Shown here piece by piece: positions 1 through 8,098 of a DNA stretch of 64,000 bases. The position numbers and the translations under genes are program-made. Position 1 is the first letter of the stretch. Each line of letters starts with the position of its first letter. The notes under the pieces are model-generated. The model ran no database searches and was not told where the DNA came from. It saw only the letters and a program-made list of their open reading frames with translations. Location: assembly GCA_034521465.1 (NCBI GenBank), contig JAXHMN010000011.1:434001-498000 (forward strand). Direction: 5' to 3'. The stretch is from SURF-28 sp034521465 (GTDB lineage Bacteria > Bacteroidota > Ignavibacteria > Ignavibacteriales > Melioribacteraceae).

Positions 1-1
1 T

Positions 2-151
2 ATTGTAAGAATTGGAATCCCAGACAAATTTGTTGATCACGGTACGCAAGCAGAACTGCATAAAATTTTGGGTATTGATGCTGATGGAATATTTACAAAA
101 GTAAAAGTTTTTGTTAGAGGAAGGGGAGTTAATCATGAGGTAGCCGTCTAA
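2..151 (+). CDS. dxs: 1-deoxy-D-xylulose-5-phosphate synthase, C-terminal fragment
   Basis: Only the last 49 codons lie in the window; the reading frame is open to the left edge. The visible peptide contains IGIPDKFVDHGTQAELH and then LGIDADGI, which is the end of the transketolase C-terminal domain of DXS. DXS condenses pyruvate and glyceraldehyde 3-phosphate in the first step of the MEP isoprenoid pathway. The stop codon is followed directly by the start codon of the next gene, which implies one transcript. A transketolase-family relative cannot be fully excluded from such a short piece, but the HGTQ signature favours DXS. Confidence 0.8.
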   Translation: MVRIGIPDKFVDHGTQAELHKILGIDADGIFTKVKVFVRGRGVNHEVAV

Positions 152-1150
152 ATGAGTAAAACAAAAATTGCTGTTATTGGTCTCGGCGGAGTTGCCCAAC
201 TCGTGCATCTCCCTATTCTTACCAAACTCCGCGATGTGGAGATAACGGCAGTTGCCGAACCTAACAAAAACCGGCTTAATTCTGTTACATCTAAATTTGA
301 TATCAAGCACAAATTTCCCGATCATAAATCACTCCTTGAAAATGCCCAATTTGATGCGGCAATTATTGCAACTCCCACAAACACTCATAAAAGTATTGCA
401 CTGGATTTTTTAGGTGCCGGCAAAAACTTACTCATTGAAAAACCGATTGCAACTACACTTGAAGATGCAAAATTAATTGACGATGCTGCTAAAAAGAATA
501 ACTGCAAAGTTGTAGTAGGAATGAATCTTCGTTTCAGACCTGATGCAATGTTGTTGAGAAGTCTTGTAAACAGCGGTGAACTCGGAGATATTTCTTATAT
601 AAATTGCGGCTGGATCAGGAAACAAAGCAGTAATCAGAAATGGTTTGTTAAAAAAAGTCATTCCGGCGGGGGCGTAATGTTTGACCTCGGAATAAATCTA
701 TTTGATCTGTCTTTATGGCTATTAAATTTTCCGGAAATCCAAAGTGTATCGGTAAAGAAGTTCAACTACAACACAAAAAATGTTGAAGATACTTCGGTCG
801 GTCTTATTAAAACAAAGAATGGTGCAGTAATAAATTTTGATGTTAGTTGGAGCTTACATTCGCAATCAGATGGATTTAACTTATCCGTGTTCGGCACTGA
901 TGGTACAGCAACCTTGAATCCGTTAAATGCATTTAGAAGAATCGATTCAAATAGAATTGAACTTGTCCCTAGCTCGAAGAGCATGAAAAATCTTTTCAAA
1001 AGATCATTTGAGAATGAATTGAAACATTTTATCGGTTCGATTAATGGGAACTTTCCTGTAATTTCATCGAGTAACGACGCAGTCAAAAGAATGAAATTGA
1101 TGGAAGCTCTTTATAAATCGGCAGAATTAAACAAAGAAGTTGAGATGTAA
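152..1150 (+). CDS. Gfo/Idh/MocA-family NAD(P)-dependent oxidoreductase
   Basis: Intact 332-residue protein. The N-terminal Rossmann fold begins with AVIGLGGVAQ (residues 7-16), and the family EKP motif is at residues 96-98. The second domain carries GGGVMFDLGINLFDL (about 172-186), where many family members have GGG-x3-D-x-G-x-H; here the usual His is Asn. Members oxidise or reduce sugars, inositols or related polyols with a nicotinamide cofactor; the substrate here cannot be told. Its ATG abuts the dxs stop and the response regulator begins 3 bases after its stop, so the three are probably co-transcribed. The Asn replacement could mean altered or lost catalysis. Confidence 0.85.
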   Translation: MSKTKIAVIGLGGVAQLVHLPILTKLRDVEITAVAEPNKNRLNSVTSKFDIKHKFPDHKSLLENAQFDAAIIATPTNTHKSIALDFLGAGKNLLIEKPIATTLEDAKLIDDAAKKNNCKVVVGMNLRFRPDAMLLRSLVNSGELGDISYINCGWIRKQSSNQKWFVKKSHSGGGVMFDLGINLFDLSLWLLNFPEIQSVSVKKFNYNTKNVEDTSVGLIKTKNGAVINFDVSWSLHSQSDGFNLSVFGTDGTATLNPLNAFRRIDSNRIELVPSSKSMKNLFKRSFENELKHFIGSINGNFPVISSSNDAVKRMKLMEALYKSAELNKEVEM

Positions 1151-1153
1151 AAT

Positions 1154-1844
1154 ATGGAACAAAAAATTCTATTAGTTGATGACGAAAAAGACATTGTTGA
1201 ATTCTTAGAATATAATCTTCGGCAAGGGGGATACAATGTAGTTACTGCATACGATGGAGTAGAAGCAATTCATAAACTAAATGAAAAACCGGATTTAATA
1301 ATTTTAGATGTACTTATGCCAAAAATGGACGGCTATGAAACTTGTCGTAAAATTAGATCGATGAAAGAATTCCGCATAACTCCAATACTTTTCTTGACCG
1401 CGAAATCAGATGAAATTGATGAAATCAAAGCGCTCGATCTAGGCGCAGATGATTATGTGCAAAAACCGGTATCTCCTAAAAAACTGGTTGCAAGAGTAAA
1501 ATCTAATTTAAGAAAAAGCGCACAAGCACATAATGATAAAATAAACAACGAAGTTACGGTTGGACCATTAGTAATAAACAAAGATCAATACTCTGTCTTA
1601 TTGAATGGCGATGCTCTGGTTTTGCCAAAGAAAGAATTTGAAATTCTCTTTTACTTAGCCACGAATCCCGGTAAAGTTTTTCCGAGAAGAAAAGCTCTTA
1701 ACCGATATTTGGGGCAATGACGTTTTTGTGGTTGAAAGAACGATCGATGTCCATGTTAGAAAAATTAGAGAAAAATTGGGCTCGGCTGCCAATATGATTG
1801 AAACCGTAAAAGGCGTTGGTTACCGGTTTAAAAATGTGGAATAA
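1154..1844 (+). CDS. OmpR/PhoB-family response regulator (frameshifted near 1702)
   Basis: The receiver domain occupies residues 1-120, with acidic residues DDE near 9-11, phosphoacceptor Asp52 (LDVLMP), Thr82 and Lys104 (YVQKP). A winged-helix DNA-binding domain follows. The frame ends at 1720, but one base downstream the expected C-terminus continues as DIWGNDVFVVERTIDVHVRK to KGVGYRF and a stop at 1842-1844. An extra C in the AACC run at 1701-1703 explains the break. The stop overlaps the start of the histidine kinase, a typical PhoP-PhoR/PhoB-PhoR arrangement. The signal is not identifiable; phosphate is one option among several. Confidence 0.85.
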
Positions 1845-2865
1845 GTTACAGAAAAATCTTACCTCGGGTAGAGTGTTTTATCTCGAAATTTTTGCTCTCT
1901 CCATTTTCTTTTTAATAATTCTCTCACTATTGCTTCAAGTAACATTTTTTCTTTTTATAAAAATTTTAATTGGCGTTACAGCAGTAGATATTTTAGTGAT
2001 CTATTTTATTGGCAGAAAAAGAAACAAAGAGATGGCTGAAATAAAATCGCTAATTAATTCAATTAGAAAAAATAAGTTTGAGGCAGCAGATGAAATTCAT
2101 CTATCCTCAGGTTTGTACGAATTGGAAGACGAAATAAAAAAGATGTTCGTAAAGACAAAAAGTGATATTGAAAACTTAAAAAAGCTTGAAAGAATCCGGA
2201 CGGAATTTTTAGGAAATGTCTCACACGAGTTACGAACTCCGATTTTTGGAATACAAGGATATTTGGAAACACTGCTCAACGGAGCAATTAACGATGATTC
2301 TGTTAAAGAGAAGTTTGTAAGTAAAGCTGCTCGTCACGCCGAAAATCTCAACACATTGTTAAACGATTTGATTGACATATCTATGATCGAATCGGGACAG
2401 ATGAAGATGAGTTTCAGATATTTTAACGCTCAGGAATATTTTCAGTCGATTGTAGAAGAAATGAAAGTAATTGCAGAAGAAAAAGGAATAAAATTATTAC
2501 TTGGAGAAATTAGACCAAAACTTCAACTTTTTGGCGACAAAATTCGATTACGGCAGGTTATGGTTAATCTGATTTCTAATGCAATAAAGTACACCGATAA
2601 GGGAAGTGTGACTGTTACCGTTGAAGAGGAAGAAAGTGATGGAAGAGTGATTGTGCAAGATACCGGAATCGGAATATCCGAGGATAATTTATCGAGAATA
2701 TTTGAAAGATTTTACCGTATTGATAAAGACCGTTCGAGAGAGATTGGAGGCACTGGATTAGGTTTAGCAATCGTAAAGCACATTCTTGAAGCGCATAACT
2801 CAAAAATTATGGTTGAAAGCAAATTGGGTGAAGGAAGCCGCTTTTCTTTTAAGTTGAAGAAATAA
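1834..2865 (+). CDS. PhoR-like sensor histidine kinase
   Basis: About 343 residues from ATG 1834, which overlaps the upstream stop codon by 11 bases; an earlier TTG at 1816 is in frame but less likely. Two adjacent membrane helices (about residues 18-60) leave almost no periplasmic sensor loop. HisKA follows with phosphoacceptor His131 in SHELRTP, then HATPase_c with N box NLISNAIKYT, G1 DTGIGI and G2 GGTGLGLAI. It should phosphorylate the overlapping response regulator. The missing extracytoplasmic domain suggests that the stimulus is sensed within the membrane, in the cytoplasm, or through a partner protein. Confidence 0.9.
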   Translation: MWNKLQKNLTSGRVFYLEIFALSIFFLIILSLLLQVTFFLFIKILIGVTAVDILVIYFIGRKRNKEMAEIKSLINSIRKNKFEAADEIHLSSGLYELEDEIKKMFVKTKSDIENLKKLERIRTEFLGNVSHELRTPIFGIQGYLETLLNGAINDDSVKEKFVSKAARHAENLNTLLNDLIDISMIESGQMKMSFRYFNAQEYFQSIVEEMKVIAEEKGIKLLLGEIRPKLQLFGDKIRLRQVMVNLISNAIKYTDKGSVTVTVEEEESDGRVIVQDTGIGISEDNLSRIFERFYRIDKDRSREIGGTGLGLAIVKHILEAHNSKIMVESKLGEGSRFSFKLKK

Positions 2866-2899
2866 TGGATTTTTACTGATATTCTCAAGAAAAATTTTA

Positions 2900-2928
2900 T
2901 TGCGTAATATAGCATGTTTATTTATATT
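2900..2928 (+). promoter_or_regulatory. Candidate sigma70-type promoter for rplU-rpmA
   Basis: TTGCGT at 2900-2905 and TATATT at 2923-2928 are separated by 17 bases in the AT-rich gap between the histidine kinase and rplU. The gene start follows about 35 bases later after a GGAGG ribosome-binding site. This is pattern recognition only. Promoters in this phylum can deviate from the Escherichia coli consensus. Confidence 0.35.
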
Positions 2929-2962
2929 TAAGGCTCTTGTTTAGAGGAATTGGAGGAATTAA

Positions 2963-3271
2963 ATGTTCGCTGTAGTAGATATAGCAGGTAATCAAGTAAA
3001 AGTTCAAGAAAATAGTAAGTATTACGTCCCAAAATTAGAAGGCGACGTTGACACTGAAATTTCATTTGATAAAGTTTTACTTTTCTCAGACGGAAAGAAA
3101 ACGGAAATCGGTTCGCCGTTATTAGACGGTAAAAAAGTGCAAGCAAAGATAATCGAACACTTGAAAGATGATAAAGTTTTTGTCTTTAAGAAGAAAAGAA
3201 GAAAATCTTACAGAAGATTCAAAGCACACAAGCAACCGCTAACTAGAATTGAAGTTACAAAAATCGGATAG
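2963..3271 (+). CDS. rplU: 50S ribosomal protein L21
   Basis: Intact 102-residue protein of normal family length. It opens with MFAVVDIAGNQVKVQE and has the conserved basic C-terminal segment FKKKRRKSYRRFKAHKQPLT. It binds 23S rRNA in the large subunit. A GGAGG ribosome-binding site precedes the ATG, and rpmA follows after 14 bases in the classic rplU-rpmA order. Confidence 0.98.
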   Translation: MFAVVDIAGNQVKVQENSKYYVPKLEGDVDTEISFDKVLLFSDGKKTEIGSPLLDGKKVQAKIIEHLKDDKVFVFKKKRRKSYRRFKAHKQPLTRIEVTKIG

Positions 3272-3285
3272 AATTCGGAGGTTTT

Positions 3286-3561
3286 ATGGCACATAAAAAA
3301 GGTCAAGGTTCATCTCGTAACGGTAGAGACAGTAATCCACAATATTTGGGTGTTAAAGCTGCAGGCGGACAAAGAATTTCTGCCGGCTCTATTATCATAC
3401 GCCAAAGAGGCACGAGAGTACATCCAGGGTTAAATGTTAAAAAAGGTAAAGACGACACATTATTTTCTACTATTGACGGATTTGTGAGGTTTGAAACAAA
3501 AAGAAACGATCGCAAATTTGTTAATGTTTATTCTGAAAATAATACCGAGACGGTGAACTAA
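3286..3561 (+). CDS. rpmA: 50S ribosomal protein L27
   Basis: Intact 91-residue protein beginning MAHKKGQGSSRNGRDSNPQ, the typical L27 N-terminus that reaches toward the peptidyl-transferase centre, followed by the IIIRQRGT and HPG segments. The N-terminus starts directly with MAHKK, without the cleavable extension of Firmicutes L27. It is co-transcribed with rplU and followed by a strong terminator. Confidence 0.98.
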   Translation: MAHKKGQGSSRNGRDSNPQYLGVKAAGGQRISAGSIIIRQRGTRVHPGLNVKKGKDDTLFSTIDGFVRFETKRNDRKFVNVYSENNTETVN

Positions 3562-3581
3562 ATATAAGATCTATAAAAATT

Positions 3582-3617
3582 AAAAAACCCGTCAAAAAGT
3601 TCTTGACGGGTTTTTTT
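3582..3617 (+). terminator. Intrinsic terminator after rpmA
   Basis: An AAAAAACCCGTCAA arm pairs with TTGACGGGTTTTTT around a short AAAGTTC loop, followed by a T run. It lies between the convergent rpmA and mdh genes, and the A-rich 5' arm makes it usable from both sides. Confidence 0.9.
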
Positions 3618-3641
3618 ATGCCTGGAAATATAATTTCAATA

Positions 3642-4607
3642 TTAGAAACCTAATCGCTCCATATCAACAACAAGATTTTTAACCGCATCAATTGAGCTAT
3701 TTAATGAAGTTTGTTCTTCATCATTAAGAGTAACTTCTACAATTCTTTCGATACCTTTTTCACCAAGTACAGCCGGAACTCCCACATAATAACCGTCAAC
3801 ACCAAATTCACCTTTAAGATAAGCGCAGGTTGGCAGCAATCTTTTTTGATCTTTTAAGATAGATTCAGCCATTGCAATTGCAGCAGCAGCGGGCGAGTAA
3901 AATGCAGATCCCGTTTTAAGTAATTTGACAACTTCACCGCCGGCCATTTTTGTTCTCTTAACCATTTCGTCCATTACTTCTTTAGCTTTTGCCTTGTCTT
4001 CATATTTTCTTTCCAGCATTTCCATAACGGGGATGCCGTTTACATTTGCATACCGCACAAGCGGAACCATAGTATCACCATGCCCGCCGAGAACCATTGC
4101 GTTGATATCTTTTACTGATACGCCAAGTTCCCAAGCTATGAATGTTGAAAATCTTGAAGAATCTAATACTCCTGCTTGTCCCAAAACTTTTTCATGCGGA
4201 AAACCGGTTACTTTTTGGAATAACGTAACCATTGCATCGAGAGGGTTGGAAATTATAATTACAATTGAGTTAGGGGCATGTTCTTTAACACCCTCTGCAA
4301 CTTGCTTCATAATTTTTGCATTGGTAGTCAAAAGATCGTCTCGGCTCATACCGGGCTTACGGGGTAAGCCGGCAGTAACGATTACTAAATCAGAACCGGC
4401 AATATCCTTATAGTCATTGGTTCCTTTGAGAACAGAATCGAATCCGTCAATTCTTGATGCTTCGGCGATATCAAGTGTTTTGCCTTGCGGCATATCTTCA
4501 ACAATATCAAACATCATTACGTCGCCTAATTCTTTGATAGCTGTTAACTGCGCCAAGACTCCACCGATTTGTCCGCCGCCGATTAATGCTATTTTAGGTC
4601 TTCCCAT
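3642..4607 (-). CDS. mdh: Malate dehydrogenase
   Basis: Intact 321-residue NAD-dependent dehydrogenase of the LDH-like malate dehydrogenase group. The dinucleotide-binding loop is IALIGGGQIGG (residues 6-16). The substrate loop LPRKPGMSRDDLL contains Arg83 and Arg89, Arg152 lies in DSSRF, and catalytic His176 is in GGHGDTMVP. It interconverts malate and oxaloacetate in the TCA cycle. The start is supported by a CAGGAG site in front of the ATG. It is convergent with rpmA across the shared terminator and lies downstream of a minus-strand anti-sigma-type gene. Confidence 0.95.
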   Translation of the reverse strand: MGRPKIALIGGGQIGGVLAQLTAIKELGDVMMFDIVEDMPQGKTLDIAEASRIDGFDSVLKGTNDYKDIAGSDLVIVTAGLPRKPGMSRDDLLTTNAKIMKQVAEGVKEHAPNSIVIIISNPLDAMVTLFQKVTGFPHEKVLGQAGVLDSSRFSTFIAWELGVSVKDINAMVLGGHGDTMVPLVRYANVNGIPVMEMLERKYEDKAKAKEVMDEMVKRTKMAGGEVVKLLKTGSAFYSPAAAAIAMAESILKDQKRLLPTCAYLKGEFGVDGYYVGVPAVLGEKGIERIVEVTLNDEEQTSLNSSIDAVKNLVVDMERLGF

Positions 4608-4726
4608 AATTACTCCTGTTCGTTTAATGAATTATTTTGTTAGGGATAATAGGTAACAAAATATATAAAGAATAGCGGCAACTTTCATTACCGTAATTAT
4701 AAATGAAAGAGGAGGGAAGGTCGTAA

Positions 4727-5140
4727 TTAGTTTAGTTTTATCTCAAGAATTATCTCTGTTCCGTCGGGTGTAAAGTTATAGCGGAGGTCATCCAAAAGAG
4801 ATCGCATAATGAATAATCCTCTTCCGCTGTCTTTAAGAATATTTTCCGGTTGAGTCGGGTCGGGGATATCTGCGGGGTCAAATCCCTTACCTTGATCCTT
4901 TAAGATGACTATTAACTTATCATCTTCCGTTTTTATCTTGATGTTTACTTTTTTTGTTTTATCGTTTTTGTTGCCGTGTTTAATACTATTGGAAATTGCT
5001 TCGGCTACCGCAAGAGAAATACTATTATATTTATCTTCATTCAAGTTAACCTTTTTTGCCACATCAAGAATAAATTGTTCAACTTCCGGCATTAACTCCG
5101 GATCACTTGGAATTTCTTTTTCAAAGATAGTTCCCAACAA
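4727..5140 (-). CDS. Anti-sigma-factor-type ATP-binding protein (RsbW-like)
   Basis: Intact 137-residue single-domain GHKL ATPase. The N box is AVAEAISNSIKHGN, the G1 box KDQGKGFDPADIPDP and the G2 region DSGRGLFIMRSLLDD, all in RsbW/SpoIIAB style. Such proteins phosphorylate an anti-anti-sigma (STAS) partner or sequester a sigma factor. No STAS protein, PP2C phosphatase or sigma factor is encoded next to it, so its partners are elsewhere. There is no membrane segment. Confidence 0.85.
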   Translation of the reverse strand: MLGTIFEKEIPSDPELMPEVEQFILDVAKKVNLNEDKYNSISLAVAEAISNSIKHGNKNDKTKKVNIKIKTEDDKLIVILKDQGKGFDPADIPDPTQPENILKDSGRGLFIMRSLLDDLRYNFTPDGTEIILEIKLN

Positions 5141-5222
5141 TACTCCTTTTTGGCTATTGTATAATTAGATTTCTGTAAAGATATACATTCTCAACTAATC
5201 AAATCAAGGTTAAGTTTACTAA

Positions 5223-7124
5223 TTAAAGATACCAATCAACTTGCATATTTAAGTTTGCCCGCTCTTGTTTTGTATTACTTTCATTACTTATGAATTCATA
5301 ATAACCGTAAACTTTTAATCGAAGCCGGTCATTCATTCTCAGTTTAATATCAACCAAAGGTCCGATACTGGAATATTGCGAAATTAATTCTTTTTCACTT
5401 ACGTCATTGTATCCGAATGTAGAAAGCTGAAAAAATCTTATTCCTAACCCCAAATGTAAATCTTCAATTCGATAAAAAGTTTTCGGCTCAAGATAAATTT
5501 CTTCAAGAAAGCGAACCGGCTGATTTACGAACTCAGCCCACTTAAAATCACCTTGTTCTGATAATTTTACATAACCCGTAATTTCTGTGAAAATTTTATT
5601 GTTCCATTTAATAATCGTTGAATCACGAAAGGCGAATTGCCTGAATGAAAAACTGCGAAAGTTCGGATTTAATTCCTCGTAATCATAAACAGTATAGTTT
5701 GCTGATACTTCGGCACTATTTGAGGAAATAACATTTCTACTTTTAAAAATTCCGCCGGATTCGAGTTTAATGAATCGTTTGATATTATTATTAGAACTCC
5801 TCTCAGCAAAAATATAAACGATTTTGTTTATGCTTCCTTCAATATTGATAAACAAATCAAAAAAGTAATTTACATTTCGCAAATAACTAAGTTTTGCCGT
5901 TGTTAGCAGTTCATCACGATCGTCAAAATTTTCACCGCTTGGTGTGTCATAAATTAATTTTCTATGAAACACGCTTAGTGAAATTTTATCATCACTGGAA
6001 ATATCATAAATATTCTGTGCCGTTAGTGTTATTAACTTAGCCGAGTTATTTTTCTGATCTTCAATTGCTCTACGTTCACGCAAGAAAATCTCATTAGCTC
6101 CTTCTATCGGTTTTGGAGAGTGTCTCTCATCTCTTTCTGAGTACGAAATTCTTAATCGGCCTCGTAAATTATCTAACCTATAAATCATTGAAGAATTTAA
6201 ATCGATTTTAAACTCTTCAATTTTCGTATCGAACGAAGACTGCGTTACATTATCAACCAAAATGTATTTTGTATTCCTATCGATTGACCGCCAGAAGATG
6301 TTACCTCCTATATCGAGTGAAATATTTGACGAAGGTGAAAAATAACTCAGTCTATTCTGTAGCTGGTATTGGTCTTCAGTTCTGCTTTGAATGTTATTTG
6401 TAACGCCAAAAACTGCCGATGTTGAAGAATCCATTTCGAAATAAAAATCTCTCCTTTGCTCGACAAAATTAAATTGTAGATTATTCATTAATGATGATTC
6501 AAAATCTGAGTCAATATCTAAGCGGACCATACGAAATGCATTTTTCCGGGGAGAAATATCTTCATTTTCAAATCGGGCAGTACCTTTAACTGTTAAATCA
6601 GCCAAACTTACTCTGTCGATAAACAGTTCACCACCATACACCGGACCTATATCCGTGTTGCCGACTTGTTGATTCTCCGAATATCCTGCAAAAGGTGTTA
6701 ACGTTATCTTTTCAATCGGTTCATAATTAATAAATAGTTGGCCTTCCATGACCGATGTTTTGTTGATCGCCAAACGTCTGTCATCTGAGTACGTGTTGCT
6801 TGATAACAACATGCCGGTTTCAAAATTTGGAAATAACTCATACGCCGTTGAGAGATTTAAGTAGTTTTCATCTTTGATGCTGTTAGTAGCAGATTTGACA
6901 ACCGTAGAACGGAATTCTTCCGATAGAAAAGTAGAAAAATTTCCGAACTGCTTTGAAAAAACAAATTTAGAATTTAGCGAATATGTGTTAAGCCGTTTAT
7001 CAAATAAACTTGTTAATGATGAAGGAAGATTCTTTGATTCAACAATAGTTAGGGAATCACTTTGTGCAAATACTCCAAGTGAAATCAGAAATATTAATAA
7101 TATATTTATTGTCGATTGCCTCAC
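5223..7124 (-). CDS. Secreted protein, probable outer-membrane beta-barrel, paired with an FN3 lipoprotein
   Basis: Intact 633-residue protein starting at a GTG. It has a cleavable signal peptide (ILLIFLISLGVFAQ, cleavage after about residue 20). The remainder is a long series of alternating polar/hydrophobic strands rich in Tyr, Phe, Asn and Ser, as in outer-membrane barrels, and it ends NMQVDWYL. No enzymatic motif is visible and I do not recognise the family. The start overlaps the stop of the upstream FN3 lipoprotein as GTGA, with GGGAGGAG as ribosome-binding site inside that gene, so the two products are translationally coupled and probably act together at the outer membrane. Confidence 0.65.
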   Translation of the reverse strand: MRQSTINILLIFLISLGVFAQSDSLTIVESKNLPSSLTSLFDKRLNTYSLNSKFVFSKQFGNFSTFLSEEFRSTVVKSATNSIKDENYLNLSTAYELFPNFETGMLLSSNTYSDDRRLAINKTSVMEGQLFINYEPIEKITLTPFAGYSENQQVGNTDIGPVYGGELFIDRVSLADLTVKGTARFENEDISPRKNAFRMVRLDIDSDFESSLMNNLQFNFVEQRRDFYFEMDSSTSAVFGVTNNIQSRTEDQYQLQNRLSYFSPSSNISLDIGGNIFWRSIDRNTKYILVDNVTQSSFDTKIEEFKIDLNSSMIYRLDNLRGRLRISYSERDERHSPKPIEGANEIFLRERRAIEDQKNNSAKLITLTAQNIYDISSDDKISLSVFHRKLIYDTPSGENFDDRDELLTTAKLSYLRNVNYFFDLFINIEGSINKIVYIFAERSSNNNIKRFIKLESGGIFKSRNVISSNSAEVSANYTVYDYEELNPNFRSFSFRQFAFRDSTIIKWNNKIFTEITGYVKLSEQGDFKWAEFVNQPVRFLEEIYLEPKTFYRIEDLHLGLGIRFFQLSTFGYNDVSEKELISQYSSIGPLVDIKLRMNDRLRLKVYGYYEFISNESNTKQERANLNMQVDWYL

Positions 7125-8098
7125 TCTCCTCCCGGAACGAGTGTGAATTTATATAAATCAGAAAAAGAATTTGGGATATTATTTGACTTAGTGTAAGCTA
7201 AAACTCTCCAATAGTAATCGGCGTATGGTGTAAATGTTATATTTCTGATTGGAACGGAAATCAATTCATTTGGTTTTGAAGAGCTAAAATCTATTTCGAT
7301 TTCTGTACCGTAAATTTTGTTTGATTGTAATACAATTTTATAATCTGCCGGCATTGAGACGGTTTTGATTTTGAATTCGGTAAAGTAATCGACATTAGAA
7401 TTATTGCCAGGGAATATTCCTTCGGGTGAATCTAAAATGATGTCCTTAACTTCAACTGATGGTTGACTCTTTAATCCTCCTTTATCAACCGAAATTAATT
7501 TAAAATAGTAATCGGTCAATATTTCTAAATCATTACGATCCGTAAATGAAAGTGAATCACTTTTGGCGATAAAGGTTGTTGAATCAGCGGTAAAGTTTTG
7601 AGTAGTGCTTTTGTGAATTTCATAATGAGAAATATCCGTACTGAATGATGGGCTGTAATTTAATTGCACCGAAAGAGTATTGTCCCAATTTTTTCCGTTT
7701 ACAGATATATAGTTCGGTGGACTTGGATAGTATTGATTTTTTGGCGTTGCAGAAACCGAACCGGAAAACTCACTTTCTCTGCCGAAGTAATCAACTGCAG
7801 AAATTTTATAAACGTAAGTTGAATCATACTCTAATCCATAATCGAAATAGTAGAGGGATGATGTTGAATCAATAAGTGAAAAATTATTTTCTGAAATTGT
7901 TTTTCTAAAAATTTTGTAATGACTCATGTCAGTTTCCAAATTTTTTATCCACTCAATTCCAACTTCGCCGTCGTGTTCACGAAATACATTCAGTCCTCGT
8001 GGAGCTGCGGGCGGAAGTCCGTCGTCAACCGGTTCATTCGGCGTATTCCGTTCACAACCCGAAAGAGAAGTATGAGCGGTTACAAAACTAAAAACTAA
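7121..8098 (-). CDS. Lipoprotein with two fibronectin type III domains (start codon unclear)
   Basis: The open frame carries a lipobox-like stretch ending in LSGCE, with the lipidated Cys codon at 8054-8056. Two FN3 repeats follow, the first starting near APRGLNVF and the second near PPNYISVNG, each with the typical YxYxIsAvD strand, and then a third beta-rich domain. No ATG, GTG or TTG lies in frame between the nearest upstream stop (about 8129-8131) and the Cys, so the true start is hidden by an indel or is non-canonical. The TTG at 7939 used by naive prediction would remove the lipobox. Its end overlaps the barrel gene by 4 bases. Confidence 0.7.
   Translation of the reverse strand, partial: LVFSFVTAHTSLSGCERNTPNEPVDDGLPPAAPRGLNVFREHDGEVGIEWIKNLETDMSHYKIFRKTISENNFSLIDSTSSLYYFDYGLEYDSTYVYKISAVDYFGRESEFSGSVSATPKNQYYPSPPNYISVNGKNWDNTLSVQLNYSPSFSTDISHYEIHKSTTQNFTADSTTFIAKSDSLSFTDRNDLEILTDYYFKLISVDKGGLKSQPSVEVKDIILDSPEGIFPGNNSNVDYFTEFKIKTVSMPADYKIVLQSNKIYGTEIEIDFSSSKPNELISVPIRNITFTPYADYYWRVLAYTKSNNIPNSFSDLYKFTLVPGGE

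Noticed and set aside
3925..4413. Open frame of 162 codons on the plus strand inside mdh
   Set aside because: It is antisense to the fully conserved malate dehydrogenase and has a Ser/Thr/Pro-biased composition typical of the complement of a real gene.
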